Shown: positions 54,182 to 62,980, counted from the stretch's first letter. The stretch: 64,000 nt of DNA from [Empedobacter] haloabium (GCA_008011715.2 CP136508.1:4588001-4652000); one strand, 5' to 3'. The notes: generated from the letters alone by a model not told the origin. Numbers and translations are program-made.

Positions 54182-55630
54182 ATGACCGCACCGGTCGAGC
54201 CCCCGATCGGGGCGGCGACGCTCGGCAGCCTGCGCGGCCAGCTGCTGCGCTGGTTGCTGCTGCCCCTGGTCGTGCTGGAGGTATTCAATACCGTTTCGGC
54301 CTACCACAACGCGCTGGACGCGGCCGACATCGCCTACGACCGCTCGCTGCTGGCCTCCACGCGGGCGCTGGCCGAGCGGGTGTCGATCAGCGGCGGCAAG
54401 GTGGTGGCCGACGTGCCCTATGTGGCGCTGGACAGCTTCGAGACCGACACGCTTGGCCGCATCTACTACAAGGTGACGGGCCTGAAGGGCGAGACGGTAT
54501 CCGGCTACGACGACCTGCCGCCGGTGCCGGAGCACGTGCCGCGCTCGGAAAGCTACCCGGCGCTGGTGCGCTTCTACCACGCGCAGTACAACGGCCAGCC
54601 GATCCGCATCGCCGCCCTGCTGCAACCGGTGTACGACGACTCGATGCGCGGCATCGCGCTGATCCAGGTGGGTGAAACGCTGGACGCGCGGCGCGGCCTG
54701 ACCAACAAGATCCTGCTCGACACGGTGCTGTGGCAGGCTGGCCTGGTGGCCGCGGCCGCGCTCTTGATCTGGTTTGCGGTGCGGCTCGTGCTGCAGCCGT
54801 TGATGCGCCTGAAGCGCGAGGTGGAAAGCCGCAGCGTCTCGGACCTGTCCGACCTCGATCCGGCGCTGGTGCACCGCGAGGTGCGGCCGCTGGTGGAAGC
54901 GATGAACGCGTCGATGTCGCGCATCGCTGGCCTGATCAACAGCCAGCGCCGCTTTATCGCCGACGCCTCGCACCAGCTGCGCACGCCGCTCACCGTGCTG
55001 CGCACGCAAACCGAGATGGCGCAGCGCGAGGCCGAGCGCCATGGCGCGCCGGCGGCCGTCAGCGAGGTGCTGGCCGGCATCGCCGCGACCAGCGACTCCG
55101 CCGTCCACCTGGCCAACCGCCTGCTGACCCTGGCCCGCATCGAACACAGCAAGGGCGGCCTGGCCGAGCCGGTGGCATTGCGTGCGCTGGTCCAGCAGGT
55201 CGCGCTGGAGCTGGCGCCGAACGCCGTGCGCGCGCGCATCGACCTGGCGCTGGAGGCGCCGGCTGAAGTGATGGTGACGGGACAGGAACTGCTGCTGCAC
55301 GAGCTGGTGGCCAACCTGGTCGACAACGCGCTGCGCTACACGCCGGCCGGCGGCGCCGTCGTGCTGCGCGTGCGCGCGGACGGTGATCGGGCCGTGCTGG
55401 AAGTGGAGGATGGCGGGCCCGGCATCCCGGCGGCGGAGCGCGAACGGGTGTTCGCGCCGTTCTACCGGGCGGCCTCCTCGATGCAGGTCAACCCGGGTGG
55501 CGCCGGGCTGGGGCTGGCCATCGTCGGCGACATCGCCGCGCTGCATGGGGCCAGCCTGAACCTGGACGACGGCGCCGGCGGCAAGGGCCTGCTGGTGCGG
55601 GTGACGCTGCCGGGCGCCATGCGGCCCTGA
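54182..55630 (+). CDS. TctE-like sensor histidine kinase
   Basis: Sensor of 482 residues. TM1 near residues 22-40 (LRWLLLPLVVLEVFNTVSA), a periplasmic domain of about 140 residues with the 2CSK_N-type motif YDRSLLASTRALAERV, TM2 near 185-205, HAMP, then FIADASHQLRTPLTVLRTQ with His264. N box LVDNALRYTPAGG, G boxes EDGGPGIP and GAGLGLAIV. A 5'-truncated relative of its last 200 residues lies at 57957-58555. Confidence 0.95.
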   Translation: MTAPVEPPIGAATLGSLRGQLLRWLLLPLVVLEVFNTVSAYHNALDAADIAYDRSLLASTRALAERVSISGGKVVADVPYVALDSFETDTLGRIYYKVTGLKGETVSGYDDLPPVPEHVPRSESYPALVRFYHAQYNGQPIRIAALLQPVYDDSMRGIALIQVGETLDARRGLTNKILLDTVLWQAGLVAAAALLIWFAVRLVLQPLMRLKREVESRSVSDLSDLDPALVHREVRPLVEAMNASMSRIAGLINSQRRFIADASHQLRTPLTVLRTQTEMAQREAERHGAPAAVSEVLAGIAATSDSAVHLANRLLTLARIEHSKGGLAEPVALRALVQQVALELAPNAVRARIDLALEAPAEVMVTGQELLLHELVANLVDNALRYTPAGGAVVLRVRADGDRAVLEVEDGGPGIPAAERERVFAPFYRAASSMQVNPGGAGLGLAIVGDIAALHGASLNLDDGAGGKGLLVRVTLPGAMRP

Positions 55631-55634
55631 GCGC

Positions 55635-57248
55635 TTACGCCAGCCGCAATTGCGTGCCAGCCTGGCGCGGCGTGCGCGGAGCGTGGCGTGGCGCGGCGTC
55701 ACGCGGCACCAGCTGGAATACCGCCACCGCGGCGGCCAGGCTGGCGGCCTGCTCGCGCATCGTTTCGGAGGCGGCGGCCGACTGCTCCACCAGCGCGGCA
55801 TTCTGCTGCGTGACCGCGTCCATCTGGCCGACCGCCTCGTTGATCTGCTCGATGCCGGCGGTCTGCTCGATCGCGGCCGTCGTGATCTCGCCCATGATGC
55901 CGGTGACGCGCTCGACGCCGGCCACGATCTGCGTCATCGTCGCCCCGGCCTGCGCCACCAGCGCGGCGCCGTCCGCGACCTTGGCGCTGGAGTCGCCGAT
56001 CAGCTGCTTGATTTCCTTCGCGGCCGCGGCCGAGCGCTGCGCCAGGTTGCGCACTTCGCTGGCGACGACGGCGAAGCCGCGCCCCTGCTCGCCGGCACGC
56101 GCGGCCTCCACCGCGGCGTTGAGCGCCAGGATATTGGTCTGGAACGCGATGCTGTCGATGACGTTGGTGATGTCGCCGATCTTGTCGGCCGAGGCGCGGA
56201 TGGCATCCATCGTGCCGACCACCTGGCCGATCACGTCGCCGCCCTGGCGCGCGATGCTCGAGGCGGACAGCGCCAGCTCGTTGGCCTGGCGCGCATTGTC
56301 GGCGCTCTGGCGCACGGTCGACGTCAGTTCCTCCATCGACGACGCGGTTTCCTCCAGCGAGCCGGCCTGCTGCTCGGTGCGCGACGACAGGTCCTGGCTG
56401 CCGGCGGCCACCTCGGTGGCGGCCACCATGATGGTCTCCGTGCCGGTGCGCACGGCGCCGACGGTGCGGGCCAGGCTTTCGTTCATCGTCTTCAGGGCGG
56501 CCAGCAGCTGGCCGGTTTCGTCGGCCGAGCGCACGTCGATGGTGCTGGTCAAGTCGCCGGCCGCCACCGTGCGCGCCACTTCCAGGGCGCGCCGCACCGG
56601 CACGACGATGGAGATGGTGATCAGCCAGGCCGTGGCGCCGGCCAGCAGCAGCGCGACGGCGCCGATCGACCACGCCACCAGGCGCGACTGGCTGTAGGTC
56701 GCCGTGGCCGCGTCGGAGGCCTGGCCGGTCAGCTCCTTCTGGAACGCGATCAGGTCGCGCGCCGCCTGCTTCAGGCGCTGCAGGATCGGCCGCAGTTCGC
56801 TGGTCAGCAGCGCGCTGGCACCGGCCGCGTCGCCGCTCCTGGCCAGCGCGATCAGCTTGTCCTGCCCGGCCGCATACAGCTCGCTTTCGCGCTGCATCTG
56901 GGCCAGCAGCTGGCGGCCGCGTGGCCGGTCCAGCACGCGGTCGAAATACTGCAGCGTCTTGCCCAGCGCGGCGCGGGAAGCCAGCACCTCGCCGGCTTGC
57001 CGGTCGCGGTCGGCGTCGTCGTGGGCAAGGATCACGTTGCGCAGGGCGATAGCGGTATCATTCACGTGCGACAGGACCTCCTGCGCGGCCTCGATGCGCG
57101 GCATGCGCTCGACCACCAGGGTGTCCGTATTGCGCTTCATGCGATCCAGCGCCGCACTGCTGATGACGACCAGCACCACCAGCAGCAGGCTGACCAGTCC
57201 AAAGCCCATGGCAAGGCGCTTGCCGATGGAAATATCCGTTAATTTCAT
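55635..57248 (-). CDS. Methyl-accepting chemotaxis protein (receptor 3)
   Basis: Receptor of 537 residues. TM1 near 12-32 ([20 protein letters not shown]), a four-helix-type periplasmic domain, TM2 near 190-212 ([21 protein letters not shown]), HAMP and signalling domain with [19 protein letters not shown]. The C-terminus (AGTQLRLA) has no CheR-type pentapeptide, unlike receptors 1 and 2. It sits apart from the chemosensory cluster, convergent with the TctE-like kinase gene. An FNR-type box lies 150 bp upstream, so expression may respond to oxygen. Confidence 0.95.
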   Translation of the reverse strand: MKLTDISIGKRLAMGFGLVSLLLVVLVVISSAALDRMKRNTDTLVVERMPRIEAAQEVLSHVNDTAIALRNVILAHDDADRDRQAGEVLASRAALGKTLQYFDRVLDRPRGRQLLAQMQRESELYAAGQDKLIALARSGDAAGASALLTSELRPILQRLKQAARDLIAFQKELTGQASDAATATYSQSRLVAWSIGAVALLLAGATAWLITISIVVPVRRALEVARTVAAGDLTSTIDVRSADETGQLLAALKTMNESLARTVGAVRTGTETIMVAATEVAAGSQDLSSRTEQQAGSLEETASSMEELTSTVRQSADNARQANELALSASSIARQGGDVIGQVVGTMDAIRASADKIGDITNVIDSIAFQTNILALNAAVEAARAGEQGRGFAVVASEVRNLAQRSAAAAKEIKQLIGDSSAKVADGAALVAQAGATMTQIVAGVERVTGIMGEITTAAIEQTAGIEQINEAVGQMDAVTQQNAALVEQSAAASETMREQAASLAAAVAVFQLVPRDAAPRHAPRTPRQAGTQLRLA

Positions 57249-57395
57249 TGTTGTGTACTCTCGGTTGATGGTGCGCTAGTGGCGTTCCTTGCTCGAGAGG
57301 ACAGACTGGGCGCACCGGCGCAGTGGCGGTCCGCGTACGCGGCGGACTCTCTCGCAGCAGCAGGCAAGTGTAGCCAGCGGGGGCGAGGGTCCGAC

Positions 57396-57409
57396 CTGAT
57401 CTAGATCAA
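57396..57409 (-). promoter_or_regulatory. FNR/Anr-type box upstream of receptor 3
   Basis: Read on the minus strand, TTGATCTAGATCAG matches TTGAT-N4-ATCAA at nine of ten positions and lies 148 bp before the receptor start. The surrounding 57249-57461 shows no other element. Confidence 0.55.
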
Positions 57410-57461
57410 ATTTCCGTGTGGAAATTAAAAAATGTGGCGTGCGCGTGACGGCATGCCGGCA

Positions 57462-57829
57462 TCATGCCGCCAGCGCCGCCCGGCGCCGCCCCGTCGCCGG
57501 TTCCACCGCCTCGTACACCTCGTGCGCCACCATCTCCGCCGTCGCGGCGGCAAGCGTCCAGCCCAGGTGACCATGTCCCGTGTTATAGAACACGAACGGC
57601 GTACGCCCCCGCCCCACGCGCGGCATCGTGTCCGGCATCATCGGCCGCAGGCCGGCCCACGGCACCACGCTTTTCGTCGAGACACCGGGGAAGCAGCGCT
57701 CCACCCACTCCACCAGCGGGCGAATCCGGTCGGCGCGGATATCCTTGTCGTAGCCCGCGAATTCCGCCGTGCCCGCGACGCGCAGCCGGTCCTGGCCGAA
57801 GCGGCTGGCCACCAGCTTGGTCGCGTCGT
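57462..57829 (-). pseudogene. 5'-truncated copy of dadA
   Basis: Carries the last 120 or so codons of a D-amino acid dehydrogenase (ATKLVASRFGQDRLRVAGTAEF to TGRRRAALAA and a TGA stop). The homology to intact dadA stops sharply at 57829, in the codons for DDATK. Between 57514 and 57785 it is identical to 60367-60638; the final 45 bp differ at several sites. There is no start codon or promoter for it. It lies between receptor 3 and the palindrome at 57853. Confidence 0.9.
57514..57829. repeat. Direct repeat, left copy (dadA 3' part)
   Basis: Matches 60367-60682 with the first 272 bp identical and two mismatches afterwards. The copies have the same orientation and an exact offset of 2853 bp, so recombination between them would delete the kinase fragment and the AT-rich gene while leaving an intact dadA. 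Confidence 0.9.
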
Positions 57830-57852
57830 ACAACTCCGGGATCCGTACAACT

Positions 57853-57939
57853 CCGGGGTCAGGTCTGTCATTTGGACATTTGTGCGAATGACAGACATGG
57901 TCCCGTGTGCCTTTGTCCGAATGACAGACCTGACCCCGG
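57853..57939. repeat. Palindromic element at the junction of two gene fragments
   Basis: Arms of 20 bp starting CCGGGGTCAGGTC (57853-57872) and ending GACCTGACCCCGG (57920-57939) enclose a 47-nt centre that repeats GAATGACAGAC internally. Direct repeats flank it: a 17-bp unit CGTACAACTCCGGG... twice on the left (57826-57859) and ACCCCGGTACG twice on the right (57934-57956). It lies exactly where both neighbouring genes lost their 5' halves. Confidence 0.8.
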
Positions 57940-57956
57940 TACGGACCCCGGTACGT

Positions 57957-58555
57957 AGCGCGAGGTGGAGCGCCACAGTGCACCGCCAGCCGTCACCGAT
58001 GTCCTGGCCGGAATCGCCGCCACCACCGACTCCGCCGTGCACCTGGCCAATCGCCTGCTGACCCCGGCCCGCATCGAGCACAGCAAGGGTAGCCTGGCCG
58101 CGCCGGTGGCGCTGCGCGCGCTGGTACAGCAGGTGGCGCTGGAACTCGCGCCGAACGCCGTGCGGGCGCGCATCGACCTGGCGCTGGAGGCGCCGCAGGA
58201 AGTCACGGTGACGGGACAGGAGCTATTGCTGCATGAACTGGTGGCCAACCTGGTCGATAACGCGCTGCGCTACACGCCGGCTGGCGGGGCCGTCGTGCTG
58301 CGGGTGCGTTCGGACGGCGGCCAGGCCGTATTGGAAGTGGAAGACGGTGGCCCTGGCATCCCGGCGGCCGAGCGCGAGCGGGTTTTTGCGCCGTTCTACC
58401 GGGCGGCTTCCTCGATGCAGGTCAATCCTGGCGGGGCCGGATTGGGGTTGGCCATCGTCAGCGATATCGCCGCGCTGCATGGGGCGACCTTGGAGCTGTT
58501 GGACGGCGCCAATGGCAGTGGCTTGCTGGTGAGAGTATCGCTGCCCGCTGCGTAA
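57957..58555 (+). pseudogene. 5'-truncated TctE-like histidine kinase fragment
   Basis: About 195 codons corresponding to residues 282-482 of the kinase at 54182-55630, with roughly nine in ten residues the same by eye (for example LAGIAATTDSAVHLANRLL, VDNALRYTPAGGAVVL, EDGGPGIPAAERERVFAPF). The ATP-binding N and G boxes are intact, but the sensor, HAMP and phosphoacceptor His are missing. An internal GTG could start a shortened ATPase domain, yet there is no promoter or partner, so it is best read as a remnant. Confidence 0.88.
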
Positions 58556-58614
58556 AAACGATAAATTACGCTAGCCATTCCATAGTCACGAGCAGCCCAT
58601 CGAGTTACAGCGCA

Positions 58615-60009
58615 TCAGTGCTTTGCCTTCACATAGCTAAAATTAAAGGCTTTCGCGGATTCGTCAACAGGAACAATTACACCATCCTGCCTCAATCGTT
58701 GCAATGCCTTCTTCACCTTTTGCATATCTTCCTCACCGCTTAGCTGCCTCACCAGCCTATTAGTTATAATCGACTCAGGATTATCTTTGATATGTTTGAT
58801 GACAACATCCTCGACAGACGCGATCTTTTGATGTTTAACTGTGACGATGAACGAATTTTCCGCCTCCTCAAATGAAGGTGGAATAAGGCCAGCCTTACGC
58901 AGTTCATTCTTCGCATGATCTAACCCTTCGCCGATATCGTGGTTAACGGGGTTCGGTAGATTATGCAGCATACGAACAATATTCGGGTTTCTTGAAAAAC
59001 GATCCTCATACAAATTATCGACCGTCATGTAACCTGCCAACTTCCCAGGACTACGTATCTCTATACGATTATCGAAAATACGTACATGTATGTCATCATT
59101 CAGGCTGTAGTCGCGATGAATTACGGCGTTAACCAATATCTCCTTCAACGCTTCCGCCGGATAAGCAAGCTTCACTAACTTATCGCCATCCTTAAAGGAC
59201 GCCCCATGAACGTATTCAGCAACTTTTTCAATGGTTTTTTGTATTAAAACCTCTATAGGGCCGTTAATAGTGGCAGGCATCTCAGCTAATTGCTCACGCT
59301 TATAATCCTGGTCGGAGGTCCTGAGGCGATACACTTTAACCGCACATCGAGTCTGCAAAGTCGCTTGGGGATCTTCATCGAAAAGTAGAACACATGCAAC
59401 ATTGGGAATTCTCTCCTCTCCACTTTTCGTCAACAGTCGTTGCTTGCGGAGAAAGCTAACGGGATCAATATTGGAATCCACACGTTCCATATAATCCTTT
59501 AAGAATGGGCTTTCGGCCATATCTTCCACTTCGACATCGTCAACAGCTTTGCGCTCGTATATCTCTGACCCTTTAGAATACGCGAGTTGAGTGATCCGCT
59601 CACCCTTGATTTTCTTCGTTGCCGCGTTTACACGGATATAACAATCTCCGGATGCCGTATAATGAACCTTCGGACTTTTTGGAATCGCAAAATGCAGCAC
59701 CAGCCCTTTGGAAGAAACTTGGATAAATTCGACAAAAACGCTCTCTACAGCTGGCTTTGTTTCCTCAAGCAGCGTCGAAATAATTGCATTTGCATCTTCG
59801 GCTTCGGCGAAGCCAATTATCCGCTCAGTGGTAACTTTCCGGTCCTCGATACCAATATAAAGATCACCTCCGTCAGAATTCGCGAATGCTACGAAGGTTT
59901 CTTGGAGCTTTGCAGGCGCAATCCGCGCACTCTTTACATCGTTAAAGTGATCTTCTTTAACGGAAAGAAGGATCTTCACATCATCAGACGACGCAGAAAC
60001 AGTTTTCAT
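58615..60009 (-). CDS. AlbA_2/Schlafen-type, ATPase-fold regulator-like protein (AT-rich, probably acquired)
   Basis: Protein of 464 residues with three parts. About 10-135: AlbA_2 domain (KLQETFVAFANSDGGDLYIGIED, KIKGERITQLAY-type ending). About 290-400: an HATPase_c_4-like region (LKEILVNAVIHRDYSLND, FDNRIEIRSPGKL, GLDHAKNELRKAGLIPP). About 405-464: a winged helix (VVIKHIKDNPESI, KKALQRLRQDGVIVP). Such proteins are annotated as ATP-binding transcriptional regulators or RecG-related, and some occur in defence islands. Base composition is far more AT-rich than every neighbour, pointing to transfer. It lies between the dadA direct repeats. Function not established; no partner gene is next to it. 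Confidence 0.85.
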   Translation of the reverse strand: MKTVSASSDDVKILLSVKEDHFNDVKSARIAPAKLQETFVAFANSDGGDLYIGIEDRKVTTERIIGFAEAEDANAIISTLLEETKPAVESVFVEFIQVSSKGLVLHFAIPKSPKVHYTASGDCYIRVNAATKKIKGERITQLAYSKGSEIYERKAVDDVEVEDMAESPFLKDYMERVDSNIDPVSFLRKQRLLTKSGEERIPNVACVLLFDEDPQATLQTRCAVKVYRLRTSDQDYKREQLAEMPATINGPIEVLIQKTIEKVAEYVHGASFKDGDKLVKLAYPAEALKEILVNAVIHRDYSLNDDIHVRIFDNRIEIRSPGKLAGYMTVDNLYEDRFSRNPNIVRMLHNLPNPVNHDIGEGLDHAKNELRKAGLIPPSFEEAENSFIVTVKHQKIASVEDVVIKHIKDNPESIITNRLVRQLSGEEDMQKVKKALQRLRQDGVIVPVDESAKAFNFSYVKAKH

Positions 60010-60314
60010 AAAGGCTCATTTTCTTAACGCAAATTGACGGAAACCTTCAAGTTAATCAAATCAAAAAAACTCGAACCGACCTTCTATAAGAGCAGCTCAT
60101 TCGTCGAAAAATTTCAATAGCTGATGGGTCGTTCACGTTTGGCCGATCGTGACCCGTTGGAACGGCTTAGTCTACTGACTTGTTGTTTCACGCACAAGAG
60201 CAAAGGGCGGTGAGCTTATACATCACCCTATATCGAAATGCTATAGCAATTGTTTAATTCTACTGGCTTGTGGCTGACTTTTTGTTGTGCGAACTCGCCA
60301 CTGTCCAGCGCCCT
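60010..60314. other. AT-rich intergenic region upstream of the AlbA_2 gene
   Basis: About 305 bp with the same AT-rich composition as the gene it precedes, so it probably arrived with it. It contains GGGTC...CACG/CGTGACCC (around 60127-60162) and GGTGA/TCACC (60209-60227), two small inverted repeats that might be operators. No gene is seen. It ends at the dadA stop. Confidence 0.55.
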
Positions 60315-61571
60315 TTACGCCGCCAGCGCCGCCAGCCGCCGCCCCGCCGCCGGCTCCACGGCCGCATACACCTCGTGCGCCACCATCTCCGCCGTCGCGG
60401 CGGCAAGCGTCCAGCCCAGGTGACCATGTCCCGTGTTATAGAACACGAACGGCGTACGCCCCCGCCCCACGCGCGGCATCGTGTCCGGCATCATCGGCCG
60501 CAGGCCGGCCCACGGCACCACGCTTTTCGTCGAGACACCGGGGAAGCAGCGCTCCACCCACTCCACCAGCGGGCGAATCCGGTCGGCGCGGATATCCTTG
60601 TCGTAGCCCGCGAATTCCGCCGTGCCCGCGACGCGCAGGCGGTCCTGGCCGAAGCGGCTGGCCACCAGCTTGGTGGCGTCGTCGAGCAGGCTGACGGTGG
60701 GCGCCGCGGCCTGGCTGGCGCCGTCCGGCAGGTTGACGGTGATGGAATAGCCCTTGACCGGATAGACGTTGACGCGGTCGCCCACCATCGCGGCCAGCGC
60801 CCGGCTGGCGGTGCCGGCGCAGACGACGACGGCGTCGAAGTCGCAGGTGTCCTGCACATCGCCATGGCGCACCGTGATGCTGGCGCCGCGCTCGTCCACC
60901 GCCAGCGCCAGTACGTCGCGCTGGCACAGCAGCGCCACGCCGCGGCGCTCGCAGGCACGGGCCAGGCCGGTGGTGAACTTGTGGATGTCGCCGCTGCTGT
61001 CGCTTTCCGTATAAAAGCCGCCATAGTAGTCGCCCGCCAGCGTGGGTTCGATGGCGCGCATCTCCTGCGGCGTCACGCCGCGGCGCGGCAGCCCGCCCTG
61101 CGCCAGCAGCTTGGTCACCTGGGCGGCGTGGTCGAAGCCGGCCTTGTCGCGGTAGATGTGCAGGATGCCCTGGCGCCGCTGGTCGAACGCGATGCCTTCC
61201 TGCGCGGCCCAGGCGTACAGGTGCTCGCGCGCGGCCACCGCCATGCGCGCGGTGGCCACCGTGTTGTCGCGGTAGCGCGGCACGGCCGCCAGGAACTCGG
61301 CGAACCAGGACAGCTTGTGCCAGGTGGGGTGCGGGCGCACCAGCAGCGGCGCGTCGCGCCGCAGCATCCAGCCGACGCCTTTCCTGACCGTGCTCCAGTG
61401 GTTCCACACTTCCGCGTTGGACGCCGACAGCTGGCCGCCGTTGGCATACGACGTCTCCATGGCCGGATAGCGGTGCTTCTCGAACAAGGTGACGGCCAGC
61501 CCGCGCTGGGCCAGCGCATACGCGGTGGTGACACCGGTGATGCCGCCGCCGATGACTGCGATGGTTTTCAT
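60315..61571 (-). CDS. dadA: D-amino acid dehydrogenase (DadA family)
   Basis: FAD-dependent enzyme of 418 residues that oxidises D-amino acids (or glycine) to keto acids. The N-terminus MKTIAVIGGGITGVTTAYALAQRG is the FAD-binding Rossmann motif; YANGGQLSASNAEVW, YPVKGYSITV, WAGLRPMMPDTMP and FYNTGHGHLGWTLA are DadA family marks. AGGATC precedes the ATG. A tandem glycine riboswitch stands in its leader, so glycine turns it on, suggesting that glycine or a glycine-linked substrate is physiologically relevant. Its last 370 bp are the right copy of the direct repeat. Confidence 0.95.
   Translation of the reverse strand: MKTIAVIGGGITGVTTAYALAQRGLAVTLFEKHRYPAMETSYANGGQLSASNAEVWNHWSTVRKGVGWMLRRDAPLLVRPHPTWHKLSWFAEFLAAVPRYRDNTVATARMAVAAREHLYAWAAQEGIAFDQRRQGILHIYRDKAGFDHAAQVTKLLAQGGLPRRGVTPQEMRAIEPTLAGDYYGGFYTESDSSGDIHKFTTGLARACERRGVALLCQRDVLALAVDERGASITVRHGDVQDTCDFDAVVVCAGTASRALAAMVGDRVNVYPVKGYSITVNLPDGASQAAAPTVSLLDDATKLVASRFGQDRLRVAGTAEFAGYDKDIRADRIRPLVEWVERCFPGVSTKSVVPWAGLRPMMPDTMPRVGRGRTPFVFYNTGHGHLGWTLAAATAEMVAHEVYAAVEPAAGRRLAALAA
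60367..60682. repeat. Direct repeat, right copy (inside intact dadA)
   Basis: Same orientation as 57514-57829; the first 272 bp (60367-60638) are identical and the rest carries two differences. See the left copy. Confidence 0.9.
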
Positions 61572-61619
61572 GTGATCCTGTCAGCGCAAAAGGATGGAGG
61601 CGGCGCACGCGCGCCGCGA

Positions 61620-61812
61620 CACCCCCTCTGTTCGGGACCTGAGAGATTCACGCGGCGGGCGATCGGCCGGCCGGCGCTTGCTCCTTCGGTGCGCCGCGCG
61701 CGCCCTGCGCCGGCAACTCTTCAGAGTTCGATCGTGCGGTACCGGTCCCTTGTACCTGAGAGATTGACGGGGCGGTTGCTCCTTCGGCGCTGGCGGGGCC
61801 AGACTCTCCCGA
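61620..61812 (-). ncRNA. Tandem glycine riboswitch (gcvT type) upstream of dadA
   Basis: On the minus strand two aptamers follow one another. The first opens with GGGAGAG near 61810 and contains CCGAAGGAGCAA and AAUCUCUCAGGUAC; the second contains CCGAAGGAGCAAGC and AAUCUCUCAGGUCCC near 61640. These two conserved blocks define the class. A short linker joins the aptamers near 61735. The 50 nt between the second aptamer and the dadA start must hold the expression platform; no strong terminator stem is seen, so control is probably at translation. Confidence 0.93.
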
Positions 61813-61980
61813 TACCGCGTTACTGTTGGCTTTTAGCCAAGTGCGGCAAGGATACCGTACCTGGGCGGCATTGCAATAGGCTGGGCAAAAAGACAACAGC
61901 ACGGCACCGCCGCGAAAACCTGGCGCCCCGAGGCAGTTTCGGTACAATAGTCTTTTGCCCTCACCACTTTCGGCCCTGTC

Positions 61981-62913
61981 ATGAATCAACTCGAACAACT
62001 GAAGAAGTACACCAAGGTCGTCGCCGACACCGGCGATTTCCAGTCGATCAAGGCCTACACGCCGCGCGACGCCACCACCAATCCGTCGCTGATCCTGAAG
62101 GCGGTGCAGAAGGACGAATACAAGCCGCTGCTGGAAAAGGCCGTGCGCGACAACCCGCACGCCTCCACCGGCGAAGTGATCGACAAGCTGCTGATCGCCT
62201 TCGGCGGCGAGATCCTGAAGGTGGTGTCGGGCCGCGTCTCGACCGAGATCGATGCGCGCCTGTCGTTCGACGTCGAGGCCAACGTGGCCAAGGGCCGCGA
62301 GCTGATCGACCTGTACGAGCGCGCCGGCTTCGACCGCGAGCGCGTGCTGATCAAGATCGCCTCGACCTGGGAAGGCATCAAGGCCGCCGAGATCCTCGAG
62401 AAGGAAATGATCCACTGTAACCTGACCTTGCTGTTCTCGCTGCCGCAGGCGATCGCCTGCGCCGAGGCGGGCGTGCAGCTGATCTCGCCGTTCGTGGGCC
62501 GCATCTACGACTGGTACAAGAAGCAGACCGGCATCGACTACGTGGGCGCGGAAGACCCGGGCGTGCAGTCGGTCAAGCGCATCTACAACTACTACCGCAA
62601 GTTCGGCTACGAGACCGAAGTGATGGGCGCTTCCTTCCGCAACACCAGCCAGATCCTGGAACTGGCCGGTTGCGACCTGCTGACGATCAGCCCCGACCTG
62701 CTGCAGAAGCTGGCCGACAGCGAAGGCCCGGTCGAGCGCAAGCTGTCGGCCGAGACGGCCACCGGTGCGGCAGCCAAGATGACGCTGGACGAGAAGACCT
62801 TCCGCTTCATGCTCAACGAGGATGCGATGGCGACCGAGAAGCTGGCCGAAGGCATCCGCGCCTTCTGCGCCGATTCCGGCAAGCTGAAACAGATCATTTC
62901 CGGCATGCGCTGA
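61981..62913 (+). CDS. tal: Transaldolase
   Basis: Moves a dihydroxyacetone unit between sugar phosphates in the non-oxidative pentose phosphate pathway; 310 residues, class I. The Schiff-base Lys125 is in [13 protein letters not shown]; further motifs are [21 protein letters not shown] and [10 protein letters not shown]. It lies divergent from dadA and ends before a strong terminator. With zwf, rpiA and the Entner-Doudoroff genes it completes the sugar-phosphate set of the window. Confidence 0.97.
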   Translation: MNQLEQLKKYTKVVADTGDFQSIKAYTPRDATTNPSLILKAVQKDEYKPLLEKAVRDNPHASTGEVIDKLLIAFGGEILKVVSGRVSTEIDARLSFDVEANVAKGRELIDLYERAGFDRERVLIKIASTWEGIKAAEILEKEMIHCNLTLLFSLPQAIACAEAGVQLISPFVGRIYDWYKKQTGIDYVGAEDPGVQSVKRIYNYYRKFGYETEVMGASFRNTSQILELAGCDLLTISPDLLQKLADSEGPVERKLSAETATGAAAKMTLDEKTFRFMLNEDAMATEKLAEGIRAFCADSGKLKQIISGMR

Positions 62914-62943
62914 TCGGCCGGATCGTCCCGCCAGGATGAGCAA

Positions 62944-62970
62944 AAAGGGAGCTTCGGCTCCCTTTGTTTT
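62944..62970 (+). terminator. Rho-independent terminator of tal
   Basis: AAAGGGAGC and GCTCCCTTT pair around a TTCG tetraloop and are followed by GTTTT. It lies 31 bp after the tal stop. Confidence 0.92.
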
Positions 62971-62980
62971 GTGCGCAACA

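Noticed and set aside
57432..58061. Open frame of about 200 codons spanning the dadA fragment and kinase fragment on the plus strand
   Set aside because: It crosses the palindrome, is antisense to the dadA fragment, and has no coherent domain.
57514..60682. Composite transposon formed by the two dadA copies
   Set aside because: The repeats are parts of a metabolic gene, carry no transposase or terminal inverted repeats, and no integrase lies between them.
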